Shown here piece by piece: positions 60,215-64,000 of a stretch of 64,000 nt of DNA (position 1 is the first letter of the stretch; each line of letters opens with the position of its first letter). The DNA is from Methyloterricola oryzae (GTDB lineage Bacteria; Pseudomonadota; Gammaproteobacteria; Methylococcales; Methylococcaceae). The stretch is from the NCBI RefSeq assembly GCF_000934725.1, contig NZ_JYNS01000005.1, positions 62,001-126,000 on the forward strand, written 5' to 3'. The notes below the pieces were generated by a model that saw only the letters and a program-made list of their open reading frames with translations, had not been told where the DNA came from and made no database searches. Both the position numbers and the translations under genes were made by a program.

Positions 60215-60370
60215 AAAGACTTTCCCATTCCTCGTCATTGGCATATGGTGTACCGGGTGGACAAGCGGCTGTCCGAATTCGCGTCCACCTTCTGCGACTA
60301 TCTGGCTTGCTCCGACCTTGGCGTGGCCCAGAAATGTCAGGAGCGTCTTTGCGCTCTAGATCAAAAATAA
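60215..60370 (+). pseudogene. Remnant of a LysR/CbbR-like gene (3' end only)
   Basis: The reading KDFPIPRHWHMVYRVDKRLS, then STFCDYL, aligns without gaps to the C-terminus of the intact LysR protein at 56774-57697 (EGFPIRRHWHIVYPADKRLS, then QTFCDYL). Over 84 aligned bases my hand count gives 66 identities. Homology begins abruptly near 60215, and upstream sequence is unrelated. It is in the same orientation as the intact gene. No start codon, DNA-binding domain or rest of the effector domain remains. Confidence 0.75.
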
Positions 60371-60389
60371 ACAAAAATCAGGAGTTGAC

Positions 60390-60980
60390 ATGAAGCCACA
60401 GATTTTCGCCTTCTGCGCCGCGGCAACCGCGGTTTTGTTCAACGGCTGCGCCGGCCAAGGCAACGCCTATTCCCCTGTTGCCCAGGCGGCGGTACCCTCC
60501 ATTTCAGCGCCTTCCGCCGCGTCTGTCGCCCAAGGGGCGGTTCCCTCGATTTCAACTCCTTCCGCCGCATCGGTTGCTCAGGCGGTGAGTGCCGGCCTGC
60601 CGACAGTGGACATGGCCGCCGTCAAGGCATTGCTATCGCCGGATGAGATAGCGCAGACCGTGGAATTTCCGGAAACGGGCACCAAGACTCTGAGCGGCCG
60701 CATCGAGGGCTACAAGACGGCCTCTTTCGCCGTGCCGGTGCGCAAGGGACAGAAACTGGACGTCACCATGGAAACCAAGAGTTCGTCCGCCTACTTCAAT
60801 ATTCAGGACGTCAAGGACACCAGCGGCGCGGCGGTCTTCGCGGGTGAGACGGAGGGCACCAACACCGCCATGATCCGGGCTCAGGCAGACACCACCTATG
60901 TGATCCGTCCGTACCTCGTCCGCGCCGTCGCGCGCCGGGGCGAAAAGGCGGACTACACCTTCAAGATCGAGCGGCAGTAG
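60390..60980 (+). CDS. Repeat-containing lipoprotein
   Basis: 196 residues. A lipoprotein signal ends in VLFNGC. It is followed by two near-identical 16-residue repeats (AVPSISAPSAASVAQG and AVPSISTPSAASVAQA), a linker, and a C-terminal beta domain that resembles PPC-like domains (GRIEGYKTASFAVPVRKGQK). An AGGAG ribosome-binding site precedes the ATG. It lies 19 bases after the LysR remnant. Function unknown; possibly anchored in the outer membrane. Confidence 0.75.
   Translation: MKPQIFAFCAAATAVLFNGCAGQGNAYSPVAQAAVPSISAPSAASVAQGAVPSISTPSAASVAQAVSAGLPTVDMAAVKALLSPDEIAQTVEFPETGTKTLSGRIEGYKTASFAVPVRKGQKLDVTMETKSSSAYFNIQDVKDTSGAAVFAGETEGTNTAMIRAQADTTYVIRPYLVRAVARRGEKADYTFKIERQ
60489..60584 (+). 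repeat. Two tandem 48-bp coding repeats
   Basis: Units 60489-60536 and 60537-60584 each encode a 16-residue unit beginning AVPSIS, with mostly synonymous differences. They form the flexible linker of the lipoprotein and probably vary in number between strains. Confidence 0.8.
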
Positions 60981-61244
60981 GCGACCTCTCTCGTCTCTCG
61001 GGGCGAGAGAGCCTTGGTAACAAGCGGGCATCCCCCTGACGCGCAGGCTGGGGGATGTGCCGCCGAACCGTTCGGACTTTGGAAACGGTAGCTCGGTCCG
61101 GCGCACACTCACCCGCCCGATTGCCACAGCGCCTCGGGGCGCAAAGTAATGGTGCGCAACGGAGAGGCTTTCCACCTGCGCGGCATTAGCTTATCGTCTA
61201 AAGCCGGTTACCCGGCGCTTTGCCAATCTATCAGTCCCATGAAA

Positions 61245-61249
61245 GGGAG
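61245..61249 (+). promoter_or_regulatory. Ribosome-binding site that decides the TTG start of the AI-2E family gene
   Basis: GGGAG (61245-61249), within AAAGGGAGA, stands 7 bases before a TTG at 61257. The alternative ATG at 61239 lies upstream of this site and has none of its own. Confidence 0.55.
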
Positions 61250-61256
61250 AACGTCC

Positions 61257-62378
61257 TTGACCGATCAATTGGATCATGTTTCTGGCGCGACGCTCGACGA
61301 AATCATCTCACGCAAGCTGATCGACCTGTTCATCCGGGTCGGCTTGATCGGCTTCCTGGTGGTTTACTGCTACTACATTTTTCGGCCCTTTATCGGCCTG
61401 ATGCTGTGGTCGGTGATCCTTGCGGTGGCCATGTATCCGCTGCACGCGATCATCGCGCGTCGACTCGGCGGACAGGAGGGGCGGGCAGCCACGGTGCTGG
61501 TGCTCGGCATCATGCTGAGCGTCTTGGTGCCTGCGACCTTGTTGATTTTTTCCTTCGCCGATTCCACTCATGATCTGATCAGGCAGGTCAAGAGCGGCGG
61601 ATTGCAGGTGCCGGCCCCCGATCCGGCCGTGGCCGCATGGCCGCTGGTGGGCGGCAAGCTGCATGCCCTCTGGAACACCGCCCACACCGATCTGGGCGCC
61701 CTGGTCACCAAGTACGAGCCCAAGCTTGGCATCATTACCAAACAACTTTTGGGCTATGCCGCCAGCGCCGGAACGGGTGTGCTGATGTTCCTGGTGGCCC
61801 TGGTTCTGGCGGGTATCTGGATGGCTTACGGCGCGGCAGGCCATGGCGTCGCCCTGGCCATCGCCGGGCGCATGGCGGGCCCGGAGCGGGGGCCGGCTCT
61901 GGTGAGTCTTTCCACCTCGACCATACGCGCGGTGGCGCAGGGAGTCATCGGCATCGCCTGTGTTCAGGCCTTGCTGCTGGGGGCGGGCTTCATCCTGGTG
62001 GGGGTGCCAGGCGCGGGCATCCTGGCCATGCTGGTGCTGCTGTTCGGCATCATGCAGGTGCCCGCGCTGCTGGTGTCGCTGCCGACGATCATTTACGTGT
62101 TCTACACCAACGACTCCACTTCCGTCGCGGTCATGTTTGCCGTCTACACCGTCGCAGCCGGCAGCGTGGACAACATACTCAAGCCTTTCGTGCTGGGGCG
62201 AGGGGTGGACGCGCCCATGCCGGTGATTCTGTTGGGCGCCCTCGGCGGCATGGCCACCGGCGGCATCATCGGCCTGTTCCTGGGGTCGGTCATGCTGGCT
62301 CTGGGATTCCAGTTATTCATGGCCTGGGTGTACCGGGAGCGGGACGCTCGGGCAGGTTTGGAGACGGTTGCGAAGTAG
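61257..62378 (+). CDS. AI-2E family (PerM-like) transporter
   Basis: 373 residues and about eight hydrophobic helices. The family pattern includes FIRVGLIGFLVVYCYYIFRPF near the start, LLGAGFILVGVPGAGILAML, and GALGGMATGGIIGLFLGSVM near the end. Members include TqsA (autoinducer-2 export) and Na+(Li+)/H+ antiporters, so the substrate is open. The start is taken as TTG 61257 on the basis of the ribosome-binding site; an ATG at 61239 is also in frame. Confidence 0.87.
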   Translation: MTDQLDHVSGATLDEIISRKLIDLFIRVGLIGFLVVYCYYIFRPFIGLMLWSVILAVAMYPLHAIIARRLGGQEGRAATVLVLGIMLSVLVPATLLIFSFADSTHDLIRQVKSGGLQVPAPDPAVAAWPLVGGKLHALWNTAHTDLGALVTKYEPKLGIITKQLLGYAASAGTGVLMFLVALVLAGIWMAYGAAGHGVALAIAGRMAGPERGPALVSLSTSTIRAVAQGVIGIACVQALLLGAGFILVGVPGAGILAMLVLLFGIMQVPALLVSLPTIIYVFYTNDSTSVAVMFAVYTVAAGSVDNILKPFVLGRGVDAPMPVILLGALGGMATGGIIGLFLGSVMLALGFQLFMAWVYRERDARAGLETVAK

Positions 62379-62496
62379 CCTTGCGAAAGTTGCGCACGTG
62401 CGATTGGCAGCGCTTTGACTCCCTCACATAAGCTAGACCTGCGCTCGGTCACCATCAGGCCGGACGCTTGGGACTGTCGTCAGGCCTGAGAACAGA

Positions 62497-63483
62497 CTAT
62501 GTCTCGGCCATCCACGCAGGCGGAATCAGGTCTGGGAAAATCTGTGCGGTCATGTGTTCCGTAAGCCATTGAGCAGGGTAAACCACTTGCTTCTCCGGGT
62601 TGGCGTTAAGATATGCGCCCCACCAGGAGAAGGTGCTGTTGGCAATGACGTGATGATGGCAACTGCTCATCAGGTACATCTGTTCCCAATCCGTAGCGTC
62701 GTTGGGTACTTTTAGGAAACGTAACTTTCCCTCAAGCTTGCTTCCATCGAGTTCCGAGGCTCTGGCGACAGAATCCGCTATGTGAGGCAGATAAGACTGG
62801 TTGACCAGTTCGTCGTCCTCTTCCTCGCAGAAAATCAGGATGTCGACGCCATTCGTCCCATCCCATTCGAGCGCACGCAGGATGCGCAGGACGGCATTGG
62901 AGTAGTAGGTCGGGCCCAGGATGAAGTGCACGTCTGAGGTATTCTTGAAGTCTCCGAGGCGCACATGCAGGGAAATTTGGAGGCGTTCGGGGTCGAACAA
63001 TTGTCTGAAGCGGTCGCGCGTCGCCGCGATTGACGTCCGAATCTCCAGTTCCTTCAGCAAGTCTTCGAAGTCATCCTCGAAATACTTGTAGGACAGGAAA
63101 TAGCCGCTAAGTTTGAGGTGCTTGTAGCGCCTGAGATGCGCCAAGTCACGAAAGGTACCGAACGAATCGCGATGCTCGGTATCCCATCGGTAGGCCTCAT
63201 AATTGTCCACACAGCAAGGCTTAAGCGCCTTGAATACGCTGTCGAAATATCGTGGCCTGGCGTGATAGCCGGGCTTGTTGCTCATCTTCGAGAATCGTTC
63301 GGGGTCGTCATGCAGGATCAGCTTCGATTCGGTCTTTCGCGCATAATTGAGCGCGGTCAGCAACTGAAACATCTGGTTGCCGAGTCCGTAGCGGTACTCG
63401 ATGGTAACGACCCTTTGAGCGCCGTCGACACTAAGCCGCCGCGTAACTCTGCGCTTTAGCCTGCGCGCGTGGGTGAGAGGCAT
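62497..63483 (-). CDS. GT11 alpha-1,2-fucosyltransferase-like glycosyltransferase
   Basis: 328 residues of glycosyltransferase family 11. The N-terminal IEYRYGLGNQMFQLLTALNYAR (G-GNQxFQ) motif, HVRLGDF (the HxRxGDY donor motif, with Phe) and the late IANSTFSWWGAYLN match the family. These enzymes transfer fucose or a related sugar onto galactose in LPS O-antigens or capsules. The start at 63483 drops an unconserved extension to 63612. No polysaccharide cluster adjoins it within the window. Confidence 0.87.
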   Translation of the reverse strand: MPLTHARRLKRRVTRRLSVDGAQRVVTIEYRYGLGNQMFQLLTALNYARKTESKLILHDDPERFSKMSNKPGYHARPRYFDSVFKALKPCCVDNYEAYRWDTEHRDSFGTFRDLAHLRRYKHLKLSGYFLSYKYFEDDFEDLLKELEIRTSIAATRDRFRQLFDPERLQISLHVRLGDFKNTSDVHFILGPTYYSNAVLRILRALEWDGTNGVDILIFCEEEDDELVNQSYLPHIADSVARASELDGSKLEGKLRFLKVPNDATDWEQMYLMSSCHHHVIANSTFSWWGAYLNANPEKQVVYPAQWLTEHMTAQIFPDLIPPAWMAET

Positions 63484-63918
63484 CAACTTGACCTTAACTG
63501 AAAAACGCAGAAGCGGATCGCTCACCTGACCCCTTGAGGAAACGCTTGCCGGGATCACTAGCCGTGTCTCCAAGACGTGAAGAGCTCCACTGCAGAGCAT
63601 CTGACTGAACACTCTTCAAAAAGCGCCTCCCGAGAACGGTGTCTCGGTAGTCACCCCCGAGAGCATTCATCGGAAAATGCAATTATGTTTTTGAGTTTGC
63701 AGGATAACTCGGCGCCGGTGATTTGTCATTAACCCTGGCAATGGGCATCCAGGGCAGAGGCCTGCGAACAGTTGCATCTCTCCAGCCTGAAAATTCACGC
63801 CGCCGAATTCATCTTCTCAGACCCGACGGTATGATAGGCTCCCCGGAGTTGCCTGCTGAGACTCCCGGTCGCGAGCGTGCGCAGGCTAAACCGATGATCT
63901 TTTCCAAAGGAGTACTTG
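63484..63918. other. Intergenic region upstream of the last gene
   Basis: 435 bases between divergently oriented genes. A CCGAGA/TCTCGG hairpin lies near 63632, and a TATGAT hexamer at 63830-63835 could be a -10 element for the last gene, but its -35 match (TTCATC) is weak. No convincing gene was seen. Confidence 0.45.
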
Positions 63919-64000
63919 ATGGCCATTTTCTCTCAGATTATCGCCGTGGAGAGCCCGGAGCGCCTGATCTGCGATGAGTCTGGCAAGAATCCGGGCTTCA
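63919..64000 (+). CDS. Unidentified gene, 5' end only
   Basis: An ATG at 63919 with an AAAGGAG ribosome-binding site opens a frame (MAIFSQIIAVESPERLICDE and seven more residues) that runs off the window. The 27 visible residues show no signal peptide and no recognised motif. The coding call rests on the ribosome-binding site and the open frame. Confidence 0.55.
   Translation, partial: MAIFSQIIAVESPERLICDESGKNPGF

Noticed and set aside
63723..63977. 84-residue frame before the last gene
   Set aside because: It has no ribosome-binding site and overlaps the start of the better-supported frame at 63919.
42472..63999. CRISPR arrays, tRNA or rRNA genes
   Set aside because: No regular repeat-spacer pattern, cloverleaf with a CCA-type end, or rRNA-like stretch was found here or in the first part of the window.

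Overview
This is a GC-rich chromosomal window from a gammaproteobacterium. The order parA-parB-atpIBEFHAGDC-glmU-glmS is the arrangement often found near the replication origin in this class, and the beta subunit and GroEL are closely of the gammaproteobacterial type. A CbbR-like LysR regulator, a PEP synthase locus and a sucrose/mannosylfructose-type osmolyte operon would fit an autotroph or methylotroph such as a Methylococcales methanotroph. That is inference: no methane- or carbon-fixation gene lies in the window.

Layout. 1-1.4 kb: end of parA and all of parB. 1.6-8.6 kb: complete F1Fo ATP synthase operon with a clear sigma70-type promoter and a strong terminator. 8.6-12 kb: glmU and glmS (UDP-GlcNAc supply). 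12-27.4 kb: an accessory/housekeeping mixture: a secreted small protein, a PfkB sugar kinase, an SbmA/BacA-like ABC transporter preceded by three tandem hairpins, a carboxylesterase, an EF-hand-like protein, a YbaK deacylase, a cyclase-family lipoprotein, two small exported proteins, an SDR, a Rieske protein, SelO, a HAD phosphatase, a lipoprotein pair, an aspartyl-protease/ArsC fusion and a CBS protein. 27.5-29.8 kb: groES-groEL under a promoter overlapped by a CIRCE operator. 29.8-35.1 kb: a three-gene osmolyte-type operon (nucleotidyltransferase with a decayed phosphomutase domain, sugar-phosphate phosphatase, glycosyltransferase), divergent from a MarR regulator with a palindromic operator candidate. 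35.3-38.7 kb: a large PAS-GGDEF-EAL protein. 38.8-42.5 kb: thpR-pncC divergent from mutS. 42.6-47.6 kb: RTX protein, P-type cation ATPase, PAP2 phosphatase and diacylglycerol kinase. 47.8-52.2 kb: an exporter operon (ABC, HlyD, TolC) whose ABC protein has lost most nucleotide-binding motifs. 52.4-57.7 kb: PEP synthase regulator, a HAD-PEP synthase fusion, and a divergent CbbR-like regulator. 57.9-60.4 kb: an AT-richer segment with a secreted PPC/Ig-like protein, bounded by a second, truncated copy of the 3' end of the LysR gene. 60.4-64 kb: a lipoprotein, an AI-2E family permease, an alpha-1,2-fucosyltransferase-like protein and the start of an unidentified gene.

The most unusual items are the HAD-PEP synthase fusion beside its regulator and a CbbR-like gene, the exporter with a degenerate ATPase domain, the osmolyte operon with a decayed phosphomutase domain and its MarR neighbour, the lysR remnant that brackets a probable acquired segment, the protease-ArsC fusion and the triple hairpin leader at 13.7 kb. 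No rRNA, tRNA, CRISPR array, insertion sequence or integrase was found.
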